From Sandaracinaceae bacterium (GTDB lineage Bacteria > Myxococcota_A > Polyangia > Polyangiales > Sandaracinaceae), in the NCBI GenBank assembly GCA_020633195.1, contig JACKEC010000014.1, positions 62,001 through 126,000 of the forward strand: DNA of 64,000 bases. The letters run 5' to 3'. This document shows positions 35,592 through 44,766 of the stretch, piece by piece. Under the pieces are notes generated by a model. That model was not told the origin of the DNA. It saw nothing but the letters and a program-made list of their open reading frames with translations, and made no database searches. The position numbers and the translations under genes are program-made. Positions within the stretch are counted from its first letter, which is position 1. Each line of letters opens with the position of its first letter.

Positions 35592-38002
35592 GAGCTCCGG
35601 AGGGCGTCGAGGGGGGTGAGGCGGCTGCCGAGGATTGCGGGGTAGATGGTCGCGAGCAAGCAGACGATGACCGAGGCGATGCCCGTGACCACGAACTCGC
35701 TGGCGTCGATGTGTACCGGGAGCCGGTCGATGTAATAGACCTCGGGGTTCAGGTGGATCCCGAAGTGCTCCATGATGAAGCAAGTCAAGTAGCCTAGGCC
35801 GAGCCCCGTCGCGGCCCCTAACGACCCGATCATCAGCCCCTGGGTCATGAACACGGCGACGATCTGCTGGCCGGTCGCGCCCATCGCCTTGAGGATCCCG
35901 ACCTCTTTTCGCTTCTCCTGCACCATCAGCGACAAGGTGCCGACGATGCAGAACGAGGCGACGAGGATGGCGATCCCCAGGGTGATGAACATCGCGAGCT
36001 TCTCGAGCTGGAGCGCCCCGAAGAGGTTGCGGTTCACCTCCTGCCACGCCCGCACGCGGAGATCGCGGGCCCCGAGCGCCTGCTGGATCGCCACGGCGAC
36101 GGGCTCGGCGCGGTCGGTGTCCTCGACCTTGGCCTCGATGCCGCTGATGGCCTCGCCGACGTTGAGGAACGACTGCGCGGCCTCCAGCGTCGTGTAGGCC
36201 ATCTTCATGTCGAACTCGTACATGCCGCTGTAGAAGATCCCCGCGACCCGGAACGGGCGGCTGCGCGGCATGGGGCCGGCGGGGCCGAGCTCGCCGAGCG
36301 GCGAGACGAGGTTGACCTCGTCGCCCACGTGCAGCCGCAGCGTCCGCGCGAGCTCCTGGCCGACGATCACGCCCGGCAGGACGTCGGTCATCGCCGGCTC
36401 CTCGAAGATCTGGCTGTCCGCGAGGTCCTCGTCCTCGCGGAGGAACTCGTCGATCTCGTCGGCGATGCGGTCCGGGTCGTCGAGGGGGCTCGTCGACTCG
36501 CTCTCGTTCCCGAGGCCCTCCGCCTCGGCGGCCTCCACGTGCTCGCGCGCGTCGTCGAGGACCGCTGCGACGTCGTCGAGGAGGCTCCCCCGCGCGACGG
36601 CTTCGCTGCCCGTCTGCGGGCTCAGGAGGCCCGCGCCCATCTCGGCGGGCCGCAGCCGGAGCAGGCGCTCGGGCTCGCGGAGGTAGTCCATCTGGCCGTG
36701 CCGCAGGTTGCGCGGCAGCTCGGTCACGTCGCCGATGGTGTCGGGATCGATCCCGCGCAGCACCGCGCCGCCGAGGTTCGTGGAGCTGGTGATCATCACC
36801 TCGCCCTGCACGTACGGCGTCGCCGCGATCACCTCGTCCTGCGCCCGCACGGTCTCGAGGATCGGGACCCAGCCCTCGAAGGTGCCGTGCTCGCGGTCCA
36901 CCACGACGTGCGCGTTGTTGCCGAGGATCTTCTCCTTCAGGTCGTTCCGGAACCCGCCCATCACGCTGAGCGTGGTGGTGAGGGTGCAGGAGCTGAACGA
37001 GACGGCCATGATCGAGAGCGCCCCGATCGTGGTCAGGAAGCCGCTCTTCTTGGCGCGGATCATCCGAGCCGCGACGAGCGCGCGGATGCCGACCTGCTCG
37101 AGCCCGTCGAGGGCGATCGGGATGAGGCGGAAGAGCGCGCGGATCGTGAACGCCGCCGTGACGGCGAGCCGGATGCTCGGGAAGGTGATGTCGTTCGGCG
37201 TCGCGGGATCGGGCCGGATCGGCAGGAGCAGGGTCACCGCGACGAAGCCCACGAGGAGGAGGGTGTCGGCGAAGCCCCAGAACCAGCGGCGGAAGCCCTG
37301 CGGCAGGAGGAACCAGCAGGTGAGCGACGCGATCAGCTCGAGGAGCGCGCCGACCCCGCCCACCACGAGCCCGACCTGCAGGAGCTGGTAGGTGCCCTGG
37401 GCGCTGGTCACGAGCTGGAAGGACTCGGCGAGCGCGGGCATCTGCCCGACGGGCATCAGGCTCTCCTCGAGCCCGAGGCCGAGCATCAGCGCGTTCGGGT
37501 CGCGGAGCGCGAGCGAGAGCACCGCGGCGAGGATCCCGTAGCCGATCGAGCGCAGGAGCATGCCGGCCGCGACGACGGAGACGCGGACGCGGCCGCGGGT
37601 GCCCAGGGCCCGGCGGCCCATCGCGACGAGCATCGCGATCGAGAGGATCAGCCCGAGGCCCGCGATCGGCCCGAGCGTGTACGCGGGCAGGAGGAAGGGG
37701 AGGCGGTCCGCGATCCCCATCGTGATGAAGGGGGTCACCGCGCCGACGAGGATCGGGTACTGCAGGATCGCGAACGCGGTGACCAGGGCGGAGGGCCAGC
37801 CCACCGAGAGCGCGCCGTCCTCGGGCGCGGTCCGCGGCCGGCGCAGGCGTCGCGCGAGGCCCGCGCCGAGGAGGCCGAGCGCGACGAGGGCCAGCCCGCT
37901 CAGCCCCCAGGGTCGGGGCACGAGCCCGGCGACCACCACTCCGCCGACCGTGCACGCGATGGCGCCGACCCACAGGAGCTGGACCGACGCCCGGGTCTTC
38001 AT
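35588..38002 (-). CDS. LolC/E-like FtsX permease with an extra N-terminal membrane domain
   Basis: 804 residues, about twice the size of LolC or LolE. The first 330 residues contain about eight hydrophobic helices with no lipoprotein-transporter motif that I recognise. The LolC/E core then starts at RALVAARMIRAKKSGFLTTIG, with a periplasmic MacB-like domain and the C-terminal FtsX helices (VASFCIVGTLSLMVQEKRKEVGILKAMGAT). An acidic insertion of about 70 residues interrupts the periplasmic domain. The ATG overlaps the lysS stop (ATGA) and the stop overlaps lolD (GTGA), so translation of all three is probably coupled. It probably exports or sorts outer-membrane lipoproteins, which are abundant in this window. 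Confidence 0.88.
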   Translation of the reverse strand: MKTRASVQLLWVGAIACTVGGVVVAGLVPRPWGLSGLALVALGLLGAGLARRLRRPRTAPEDGALSVGWPSALVTAFAILQYPILVGAVTPFITMGIADRLPFLLPAYTLGPIAGLGLILSIAMLVAMGRRALGTRGRVRVSVVAAGMLLRSIGYGILAAVLSLALRDPNALMLGLGLEESLMPVGQMPALAESFQLVTSAQGTYQLLQVGLVVGGVGALLELIASLTCWFLLPQGFRRWFWGFADTLLLVGFVAVTLLLPIRPDPATPNDITFPSIRLAVTAAFTIRALFRLIPIALDGLEQVGIRALVAARMIRAKKSGFLTTIGALSIMAVSFSSCTLTTTLSVMGGFRNDLKEKILGNNAHVVVDREHGTFEGWVPILETVRAQDEVIAATPYVQGEVMITSSTNLGGAVLRGIDPDTIGDVTELPRNLRHGQMDYLREPERLLRLRPAEMGAGLLSPQTGSEAVARGSLLDDVAAVLDDAREHVEAAEAEGLGNESESTSPLDDPDRIADEIDEFLREDEDLADSQIFEEPAMTDVLPGVIVGQELARTLRLHVGDEVNLVSPLGELGPAGPMPRSRPFRVAGIFYSGMYEFDMKMAYTTLEAAQSFLNVGEAISGIEAKVEDTDRAEPVAVAIQQALGARDLRVRAWQEVNRNLFGALQLEKLAMFITLGIAILVASFCIVGTLSLMVQEKRKEVGILKAMGATGQQIVAVFMTQGLMIGSLGAATGLGLGYLTCFIMEHFGIHLNPEVYYIDRLPVHIDASEFVVTGIASVIVCLLATIYPAILGSRLTPLDALRSS

Positions 38003-39603
38003 GTCGTCTCCGCCCGCATCAGCGGGAAGAGGAGCACGTCGCGGATCGACGTCTGGTTGCACAGGATCATCGCGAGGCGATCGACGCCGATCCCGCAGCC
38101 GGCCGCGGGGGGCATCCCGTGCATGAGCGCGCGGATGTAGTCCGCGTCGTAGTCCATCGCGTCCTCGTCGCCCCCGGCCTGCCGCTCGAGCTGCGCCCGG
38201 AACCGCGCGGCCTGGTCGTCGGGATCGTTGAGCTCGGAGAAGCCGTTGGCGAGCTCGCGGCCGCCGACGAAGACCTCGAACCGATCGGTGAACGCCGGGT
38301 CGGCGTCGTTGCGACGGGCGAGCGGCGACACCTCGAACGGGAACCGCGTGACGAACACGGGGAGGCTCCGGGAGCCGTCCGCGGAGCGGTACATCGCCTC
38401 GAGATCCTCCTCCACGAGGTGCTCGAAGAGCGCGTAGATGCGCTCCCCGCGGGACGCGGCGTCCGCGAGCGGCTTGCGCGCCGCCTCGGGGAGGCGAGGC
38501 AGCGCCGCGGCGACGACCGCCGCGAGCTTCGCGTCGTCCGCGAGCACGGCCTCGTCGAGCTGGCCGTCGAAGACCGTCGTCGAGAGGGCCTCCTCGCCGC
38601 TGCGGCGCACGCGCTCGCAGATCGCGGCGTCCATCGCGACGCGCGCGAAGGGCTCGTCGAGCGCGACGGAGCTCTCGGCGGTCCAGCGATCCCCGAAGCG
38701 CTCGCGGACGCGCGCGGCGACGTGGCGGATCATCGACTCCGTCAAGTCCATTTGCTCTTCGAACGTGGCGTACGCCATGTAGTACTCGAGCATCGTGAAC
38801 TCGGGGTTGTGCCGCGTGCTGACCCCCTCGTTCCTGAAGTTGCGGCCGATCTCGTAGACGCGGTCGAGGCCGCCGACGACGAGGCGCTTGAGGTACAGCT
38901 CCGGCGCGATGCGCAGGTAGAGCGACATGTCGAGCACGTTGTGGTGCGTCGAGAAGGGCTTCGCGGTGGCGCCGCCGCGCACCGTGTGGAGCAGCGGGGT
39001 CTCGACCTCGAAGAAGTCGTGGCCGTCGAGGTGCTCGCGCAGCGCCTGCACGATCAGCGAGCGCGCGCGGAAGACCTCCGCGACCTCGGGGTTCGCGAAC
39101 AGATCGACGTAGCGCTCTCGGTAGCGCTTCTCGACGTCCTTGAGGCCGTGGAACTTGTCGGGCGGCGGGCGCAGCGCCTTGGAGACGTGCCGGAACCGCA
39201 GGACCTTGATCGCCGCGTCGCCCTTCTTGGTCCCCATCAAGGGGCCCTCGACGGCGACGTGGTCAGCGAGGTCGAGCGCCTCGAGCTGCGCCCGCTCGGC
39301 CGCCGTCAGGTCCGCGCCCTTGTTCGGCAGGAACGCCTGCGCGCGACCCTCGGGGGTCTGGATCACGAGGAAGGGGCCCCGCTTGGCCATCACGCGGCCG
39401 TAGAGCGGGAGCACCGGCTCGCTGCCCGTGAGCGCGTCCTCCTGCGGCAGCGCGGCCTTCGCCGCGTCGTCGTTCGCGACCCGCACGATCTGTGCGCGCT
39501 TCCGGCGGTCCTCGTCGGAGGGCCGGAAGTCGTTGGGAAACGCCGCGTGGATCTTGGCCGCGTTCGCGCGCCGCGCCTGCTCGAGCTCCTGCTCCGTCGC
39601 CAC
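37999..39603 (-). CDS. lysS: Lysyl-tRNA synthetase, class II
   Basis: 534 residues. An OB-fold anticodon domain comes first, then the class II core: motif 2 RNFRNEGVSTRHNPEFTMLE and motif 3 GCGIGVDRLAMIL. The GTG at 39603 has GAGGAG six bases upstream and was preferred to the upstream in-frame ATG at 39648. The C-terminus overlaps the lolC/E-like gene as ATGA. It lies 46 bp downstream of prfB. Confidence 0.95.
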   Translation of the reverse strand: MATEQELEQARRANAAKIHAAFPNDFRPSDEDRRKRAQIVRVANDDAAKAALPQEDALTGSEPVLPLYGRVMAKRGPFLVIQTPEGRAQAFLPNKGADLTAAERAQLEALDLADHVAVEGPLMGTKKGDAAIKVLRFRHVSKALRPPPDKFHGLKDVEKRYRERYVDLFANPEVAEVFRARSLIVQALREHLDGHDFFEVETPLLHTVRGGATAKPFSTHHNVLDMSLYLRIAPELYLKRLVVGGLDRVYEIGRNFRNEGVSTRHNPEFTMLEYYMAYATFEEQMDLTESMIRHVAARVRERFGDRWTAESSVALDEPFARVAMDAAICERVRRSGEEALSTTVFDGQLDEAVLADDAKLAAVVAAALPRLPEAARKPLADAASRGERIYALFEHLVEEDLEAMYRSADGSRSLPVFVTRFPFEVSPLARRNDADPAFTDRFEVFVGGRELANGFSELNDPDDQAARFRAQLERQAGGDEDAMDYDADYIRALMHGMPPAAGCGIGVDRLAMILCNQTSIRDVLLFPLMRAETT

Positions 39604-39649
39604 CGAAAACTCCTCGTCGTGGAAGGGCCGGTGTTCCGGCCCGAACACC

Positions 39650-40781
39650 TCAGCTCGAAGACTCTTCCTTGGTCTCCGAGATGGAGAGCAAGTAGGCCTC
39701 GATGAAGGGGTCCAGGTTCCCGTCGAGGACCCCCTCGACGTTGCTCACCTTGTGCTCCGTCCGCTCGTCCTTGACCAGCTGATAGGGCTGCATCGTGTAG
39801 GTGCGGATCTGGCTGCCGAAGTCGATCGCGCTCTTCCCGCTCTCGTAGCTGTCCGAGAACGCCTTGTTCTTCTCGGCGAGATAGCGCTCGTAGAGGAGGC
39901 CGCGGAGCATCTTCATCGCGGTCGCGCGGTTCTTGTGCTGGCTGCGCTCCGCCGAGCACTTCACGACGATCCCCGTCGGCATGTGCTTGATGCGGATGGC
40001 GGACTCGGTCTTGTTGACGTGCTGCCCGCCCTTGCCGCCGCTTCGCATCGTGTCGATCTCGAGGTCCTCCTTGCGGATGTCGACCTCGACGTCGTCGTCG
40101 ATCTCGGGGACGACGTGCACCGCGGCGAACGCCGTGTGGCGCCGCGCGTTGGAGTCGAAGGGGCTGATCCGGATGAGGCGGTGGACGCCCGTCTCGGCCT
40201 TGAGGTAGCCGTACGCGTTGGGGCCGCGGACGGCGATCGACGCGTCCTTGATGCCCGCCTCGTCGCCCGGCTGCTCGTCGAGGACCTCGACCTTGTAGCC
40301 CTTCCGCTCGCTCCACCGCAGGTACATGCGGAAGAGCATCTCGGCCCAGTCCTGAGCGTCCACGCCGCCGGCGCCGGGGTTCACGTAGAGGATCGCGTCC
40401 GACTTGTCCTCGGGCTTGTCGAGCATGCGGGCCAGCTCGGCCTGCCGGACGCCCTGCTCGAGCGCGGGGACCTGCGAGGCGACCTCGGCCGCCATGCCCT
40501 CGTCGCCCTCCATCGAGGCGAGCTCGAGCAGCTCGTCGAGGTCGGCGACCTCCTTGCTGAGTCGGTCGTGGCGACCGACGAGCGCTTCGATGCCCGCGCG
40601 CTCCTGGACGACACCTTGGGCTCGGTCCGGGTCATCCCAGAACCCCTCGGCGCTCGTCATGGCGTCGAGGTGGTCGAGCCGTCGCTTCAGTCCGTCGACG
40701 TCAAAGAAACCTCCCCAGCGCAACGAGGCGCTGAGCGAGGTCGGCCAGCGTGTCGCGGGCCTCGCTGGTGGGGATCGTCAT
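39650..40781 (-). CDS. prfB: Peptide chain release factor 2, with programmed +1 frameshift
   Basis: Reads UGA and UAA stops and releases peptides. The gene needs a +1 shift: the first 26 codons run from the ATG at 40781 (TAGGAG seven bases upstream) to CTT at 40706-40704, then an in-frame TGA (40703-40701). Reading resumes with GAC at 40702. The complete product is 376 residues. The second part carries the tripeptide anticodon SPF (ISPFDSNA) and the catalytic GGQ (GKGGQHVNKTES). The first part alone is a 26-residue peptide. Annotation starting inside the second frame would lose the authentic N-terminus. lysS follows 46 bp downstream. Confidence 0.95.
40700..40716 (-). promoter_or_regulatory. 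RF2 autoregulatory +1 frameshift site
   Basis: On the minus strand: GGGGAGG, a 3-nt spacer TTT, then CTT TGA C. This equals the classic arrangement in which an internal Shine-Dalgarno sequence 3 nt from the CTT codon drives the shift when RF2 is scarce at UGA. Low RF2 thus raises RF2 synthesis. Confidence 0.95.
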
Positions 40782-40821
40782 GGGGGGGCTCCTAACGTAC
40801 CGGGGCGAGAGGCGCTAGCGC

Positions 40822-41430
40822 CTAGAGCTCGAAGGCGTAGCCCACGGTGAGGCTCGCCCACGCGCGAAAGGGCACGGCCAGGCCGGCGGTGTCCTCGGGC
40901 GAGCACGCCGCGGTGCCCGGACCGGCGCACGCCGTCACGTCGCCCGCGATGAGCGCCTCGGCGCCGATCCCGATGCGACCGAAGATGCCTTCGTCCCACC
41001 GGTACTCGTAGGTCATGCCCGCGTGGGCGAAGAGCGCGAACTCCCAGTAGCGGTGCTGGGTCAGGTTCTCCGCGCCTTCGGCGTGGCTGTCCCAGTCCAT
41101 CGGTCCGCCGGCGAGGCCGAGCTGGAAGCCGAAGGCCGAGCTGTGCAGGGGCGCGCGGAAGCTCACGCCGCCGCCGACCCGGGCGCCGCTGCGGCTCACC
41201 CCGCCACCGGCGTAGATGTTGAGCCACTCGATGGGCGCGAACTCGATCTCGGCGCCGATGACCCCGAGCGGCGTGTCGAGGCCGCCGTTGACGGCCACCG
41301 CGAGCATGCGGCTGTAGGGCCCGGCGGTGGAGACCTCGGGCTCGGGATCTTCCTCGGTTTGCGCGACGGCGGTCGACGCGTGGAGCAATCCCGTGACGAG
41401 AGCCAGAGCGAAGAGGCGGCGCGGCTGCAT
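40822..41430 (-). CDS. Small outer-membrane barrel protein
   Basis: 202 residues with a clear signal peptide (cleavage near AVAQ), an acidic start to the mature region, then amphipathic beta-strands (LAVAVNGGLDTPLGVIGAEI, WLNIYAGGG, AFGFQLGLAGG) and a last strand ending YAFEL. Probably an eight-stranded outer-membrane barrel; not assigned to a family. One Cys pair (ACAGPGTAAC) may form a disulfide. It stands between prfB (40 bp downstream) and a TPR protein gene, on the same strand. Confidence 0.7.
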   Translation of the reverse strand: MQPRRLFALALVTGLLHASTAVAQTEEDPEPEVSTAGPYSRMLAVAVNGGLDTPLGVIGAEIEFAPIEWLNIYAGGGVSRSGARVGGGVSFRAPLHSSAFGFQLGLAGGPMDWDSHAEGAENLTQHRYWEFALFAHAGMTYEYRWDEGIFGRIGIGAEALIAGDVTACAGPGTAACSPEDTAGLAVPFRAWASLTVGYAFEL

Positions 41431-41478
41431 AGGAGCGTCCTTTTAGGCAAGGCCGCTGGGAACTTCAAGCGGTCGCTG

Positions 41479-41504
41479 CCGCATACGCCTTCGAAGGTGT
41501 GCGG
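41479..41504 (-). terminator. Hairpin after the TPR protein gene
   Basis: CCGCA...TGCGG arms enclose a perfect CCTTCGAAGG palindrome. It lies directly behind the stop at 41507. No T-run follows, so termination is uncertain. Confidence 0.35.
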
Positions 41505-41506
41505 TT

Positions 41507-42364
41507 TCAGAACGCGAGGGTCAGCCGAGCCACCCCTCCGCCCTCGGGCAGGGAGCCCACGGCGAGCCGCGGTCCTGGGGTCCCGCGGGCCGTATCGGAG
41601 TCGAAGACGCCAGGCCGGGCGAGGTCGACGACGATCAGGATCGCGCCCACCAGCGAGAGCACGGAGCCCGTGACGTAGAGGCCGATCGCGAGGTTGCTCA
41701 TGAGCTGGGCCTGGTCGTAGGCGTCCGCCGCGCCCGAGCCTGCTGGGAGCGTGGTCGGGTTCATGGGGTCGCCCGAGGGCTCGAAGCCGTACATGGGGAT
41801 CAGCCCGGCCTGCCAGCGCGCCTCGTCGGCGGCGAAGCCTCCTCCGACGAAGGCCCCGATGCCGAGCAGGAGCGCGGGGATGCCGACGCCGAGCATCGTG
41901 TGGTCGTAGTCGTAGTGGCGTCGGTACGCGGTCGGCTGGCCGCTCTCCACGACCTGCACGCCGCCGCCACCGCCGCCCGAGGTCTGAGGGCCGCTCACGA
42001 ACGGGCTCTGCGTGGTGCTCGGGCACTGCGACGAGAGGGCGGCCGCCTGACGGCCGGCGTGGTCGCGGAAGGTCCCCGCGGTGTCGAGCGCGGCGCACTG
42101 CCGGTACCAGGAGATCGCCTCACAGCCGCGCCCGGTCCGCTCGAGCGCCAGGGCGAGGTTGCAGGCCGACGAGGCCCGCGGGAACTGCTGGTAGCTCTGC
42201 TCGAAGTACTGGGCCGCGAGCGCGGGGTTGCCCGAGTCCATCGCCGAGACGCCTTGCTCGAACAGCTGCCGCGCGCGGTTCGCGTCCTGCGCCGCGGCCG
42301 GCGCGGCGAGCAGGCAGAGCGCCAGCAGCGAGGGCGCGAGCGAGGTGGCGGTCGAACGAAGCAT
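41507..42364 (-). CDS. Exported TPR protein with C-terminal membrane helices
   Basis: 285 residues. The signal peptide (LLALCLLAAPAAAQ) is followed by TPR-like helices (RARQLFEQGVSAMDSGNPALAAQYFEQS, SACNLALALERTG), a Gly-rich stretch, and two hydrophobic helices (LGVGIPALLLGIGAFVGGGF and LYVTGSVLSLVGAILIVVDL). This layout is common among myxobacterial proteins encoded beside serine/threonine kinase genes. The ATG is 4 bp after the stop of such a kinase, so the two are probably cotranscribed. It could present periplasmic signals or act as a scaffold (inference). Confidence 0.72.
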   Translation of the reverse strand: MLRSTATSLAPSLLALCLLAAPAAAQDANRARQLFEQGVSAMDSGNPALAAQYFEQSYQQFPRASSACNLALALERTGRGCEAISWYRQCAALDTAGTFRDHAGRQAAALSSQCPSTTQSPFVSGPQTSGGGGGGVQVVESGQPTAYRRHYDYDHTMLGVGIPALLLGIGAFVGGGFAADEARWQAGLIPMYGFEPSGDPMNPTTLPAGSGAADAYDQAQLMSNLAIGLYVTGSVLSLVGAILIVVDLARPGVFDSDTARGTPGPRLAVGSLPEGGGVARLTLAF

Positions 42365-42368
42365 GAGG

Positions 42369-44129
42369 TCAGAAGTGTCGGATGACGCTCGGGTCCCGGG
42401 TCGGCGGCGGCGGCTGCGGCCGGGGAGGGGGCGGAGTGTAGGTGCGGACCGGCGGCGGAGGCGCCGAGGATACCGCGGCGGGCCGGCTGCGACCTCGTCG
42501 ACGCGGCGTGGGTTCATCGCTTCCTACGGCGCGGCGCTCGGGCACCTCCCTCGCCGCGACCCCCGCCTGCGCCTCGCGGGGCGGCGTGGCCTCGACCTCC
42601 ACGGGGGGCAACGGGTCGGCCACCGGCTCGGGCGCCGCGAGCGTGGGCTCCGCCGCGGCGGGCTCCTCGACGGTGGGCTGCGCGACAGTAGGCTGCGCGA
42701 CAGTAGGCTGAGCGACCGTGGGCTGCGTAGCGACGGGGCGGGGGCGCTCGGAGCCGTCGTCGAGGAGCGACAGCCCGACCGCCACGGCGACCGCGGTCAG
42801 CCCCGCGAACACCAGCCCGACGATCGCGGCGATGGCGAGCCGCACCCCGATCGAGGTCCCCTCCGGCGCCGGGGCGGCGGGCGGGTAGGGCGCGACCGGG
42901 TACGCCGGGTAGACGGGCACGTTCGACTCGAGCGGCGGGTGGTACGGCATGGGCACCGTGCCGCCGTAGGGCGTGGGAGGGACGGCGTGGACGGCCGCGT
43001 AAGGCGACACCGGGTTCGGCGTGGTAGGGGGCGCCGCCTCGGCGCTCGCGCCCGAGAGGCGCGTGCCCGACTCCGCCATCAGCGTCGGCATGTGGCCGAC
43101 CGAGCGCCGCTGGCTCGCCTCGGCCTCGCCGGTCGGCGGCATCCCGGGGCGCATGCCCATCCGGGTGATCGGCGCCGCCGCGTCGCGCCCGAGCACGTCG
43201 CGGATCGCCTGCGCGGCCGCGCGCGCGTTGCTGAAGCGGCCCGCCGGCTCCTTGGCGAGGAAGCGCTCGAGGAGCGCCTCGAGGTGAGGGATCCCCGCGA
43301 GGTCCGCGGGCAGCGCGGGCATCGGCACCGACAGGATCTGATGGATCATCGCCGCCGCGGACGGCGCCATGAACGGGAGGCGGCCGGTCAGGCTCTCGTA
43401 GAGCACGATGCCCACCGCGTAGAGGTCCATCGTGGACGCCGGCGACGCGCCGTTGAACTGCTCGGGCGCCATGTAGGGGAGCGAGCCGAGGATCTGCTGG
43501 CTCTGCGTGATCTTGGAGAGGAACGCGTCGTCCATCGACGCCGCGAGCCCGAAGTCGAGGAGCTTCACCATGACCGGGCCGGACGCCGGCAGCCCGACGT
43601 TCGAGGGCTTGAGGTCGCGGTGGACGATGCCCGCGTCGTGCACGTCGGCGAGCGCCTCGCAGAGCTCCGCGCCGATCGCGAGCGCCTCGCGGGCGGGCAC
43701 CTTCTCGTCGCGCTCGAGCCGGTCCTCGAGCGTCTCGCCCTCGAGGAGCTCCATCACGTAGAAGGGGCCCGCGGTCGGGTCGACGCCGAAGTCGGTGACC
43801 TGCGCGACGCGCGGCGTGGTCAGGCTCCCGGCGGCGCGCGCCTCTCGGTTGAAGCGCCGCACGAGCTCGTCGTTCCAGCGCTCGAGCCGCAGCACCTTGA
43901 GGGCGAAGCGCCGGCCGAGCGCGAGGTGCTCGACCTCGAGCACCTGGCCCATCCCGCCCTGGCCGAGGATCCGCGTCACCTGGTAGCGCTCGGCTACGGT
44001 CTTCCCTGGCGAGAGCGCCTCGAAGCGCTTCTTTGCCGCGGCTGCGCTCGACACCGGCAGCGATTCTAGCAAGGCCGCGCCGCCCGTGCTCGGGCCGCGG
44101 ACACGCGGGGCGAGGTGCGGCGCCGTCAT
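42369..44129 (-). CDS. Membrane-anchored Ser/Thr protein kinase
   Basis: 586 residues. Complete kinase domain (about 45-310): GQGGMGQVLEVEH, FALKVL, HRDLKPSN (about 168), LDFGLA and MAPEQF. A Pro/Ala-rich linker leads to one transmembrane helix (LAIAAIVGLVFAGLTAVAVA, about 428-450), then a low-complexity extracytoplasmic tail with QPTVA repeats and a Pro-rich C-terminus. No sensor domain is recognisable. The architecture is the standard bacterial transmembrane kinase. A TPR membrane protein gene is 4 bp downstream and a PilZ gene 51 bp upstream, all on the minus strand. Confidence 0.9.
   Translation of the reverse strand: MTAPHLAPRVRGPSTGGAALLESLPVSSAAAAKKRFEALSPGKTVAERYQVTRILGQGGMGQVLEVEHLALGRRFALKVLRLERWNDELVRRFNREARAAGSLTTPRVAQVTDFGVDPTAGPFYVMELLEGETLEDRLERDEKVPAREALAIGAELCEALADVHDAGIVHRDLKPSNVGLPASGPVMVKLLDFGLAASMDDAFLSKITQSQQILGSLPYMAPEQFNGASPASTMDLYAVGIVLYESLTGRLPFMAPSAAAMIHQILSVPMPALPADLAGIPHLEALLERFLAKEPAGRFSNARAAAQAIRDVLGRDAAAPITRMGMRPGMPPTGEAEASQRRSVGHMPTLMAESGTRLSGASAEAAPPTTPNPVSPYAAVHAVPPTPYGGTVPMPYHPPLESNVPVYPAYPVAPYPPAAPAPEGTSIGVRLAIAAIVGLVFAGLTAVAVAVGLSLLDDGSERPRPVATQPTVAQPTVAQPTVAQPTVEEPAAAEPTLAAPEPVADPLPPVEVEATPPREAQAGVAAREVPERRAVGSDEPTPRRRGRSRPAAVSSAPPPPVRTYTPPPPRPQPPPPTRDPSVIRHF
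42676..42722 (-). repeat. 15-bp tandem repeat in the kinase tail
   Basis: Three to four units of about 15 bp encode QPTVA repeats in the Pro-rich tail after the transmembrane helix. Likely a length-variable spacer. Confidence 0.8.
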
Positions 44130-44180
44130 GGTGCCGCGTTCAACGCGACCGAACCGTCGGATCTTGGGATCGGGGCTCGG

Positions 44181-44585
44181 TCAGGTCGGGCGCGAGCGCA
44201 TCAGCTTCTCGTACAAGACCGGCCCGAGCTGCTGGACCATGAGGGTCTCGACGGTGTTCGCGATCCGGTCCCGCTCGATCTCGGAGTCGTAGACGAAGCC
44301 GATCCCCATGCCGGGCTCCTGGCTCTCGTTGGCCTCCGCCTCGGTCACGATCCACTGGACCTTGCCCTTGATGGAGAGCGGATCGTCCAGCGAGGGCACC
44401 GCGAGGTGGAACACGAACTCGGTCCCGATCGCGAGCGGGTTGGCCGTCCGGATGAACGTGCCTCCGCGCGAGATGTTCTTCGTGTAGTCCGCGAAGAACG
44501 AGTTCAGCCGCTTGTACTCGACCCGAAGGGCGATGGGCACCCGCGGATCGTTGCGCCGCTCACTACCGTCCGTCGCGTCCGTCAC
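44181..44585 (-). CDS. PilZ-domain protein (predicted c-di-GMP receptor)
   Basis: About 134 residues. The c-di-GMP motif RRNDPR (RxxxR) is near the N-terminus and the second motif KNISRGGTFI about 30 residues later; both fit PilZ. The VQWIVTEAEANESQEPGMGIGFV strand region completes the domain. The start is weakly supported: the GTG at 44585 fits the domain edge, while an earlier ATG at 44768 would overlap the divergent sigma-factor gene. The gene lies between the kinase gene and the divergent ECF sigma operon. Confidence 0.82.
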   Translation of the reverse strand: MTDATDGSERRNDPRVPIALRVEYKRLNSFFADYTKNISRGGTFIRTANPLAIGTEFVFHLAVPSLDDPLSIKGKVQWIVTEAEANESQEPGMGIGFVYDSEIERDRIANTVETLMVQQLGPVLYEKLMRSRPT

Positions 44586-44656
44586 TCGAAGGGCACGATA
44601 AGCCTCGGTCTCGTGGGGGCGCAAACTTCGTGGGTGCCCCAAGCCGGCCGTGGGGA

Positions 44657-44670
44657 CCCTGGTCACAGGG
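44657..44670. promoter_or_regulatory. CCCTG-N4-CAGGG palindrome in the PilZ/sigma divergent region
   Basis: A perfect 5+5 inverted repeat with a 4-bp centre lies between the divergent PilZ and ECF sigma genes. It could be an operator or a chance match in GC-rich DNA; no further evidence was seen. Confidence 0.25.
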
Positions 44671-44766
44671 CCAATGCAGGCATGTGCCCCGCTGCTGACT
44701 CCTGTTACCATCTCGCCCGCGTGGAGCGGCGCCGTGATGGGGTGGCGCACCGTTCGCACCGAACGC

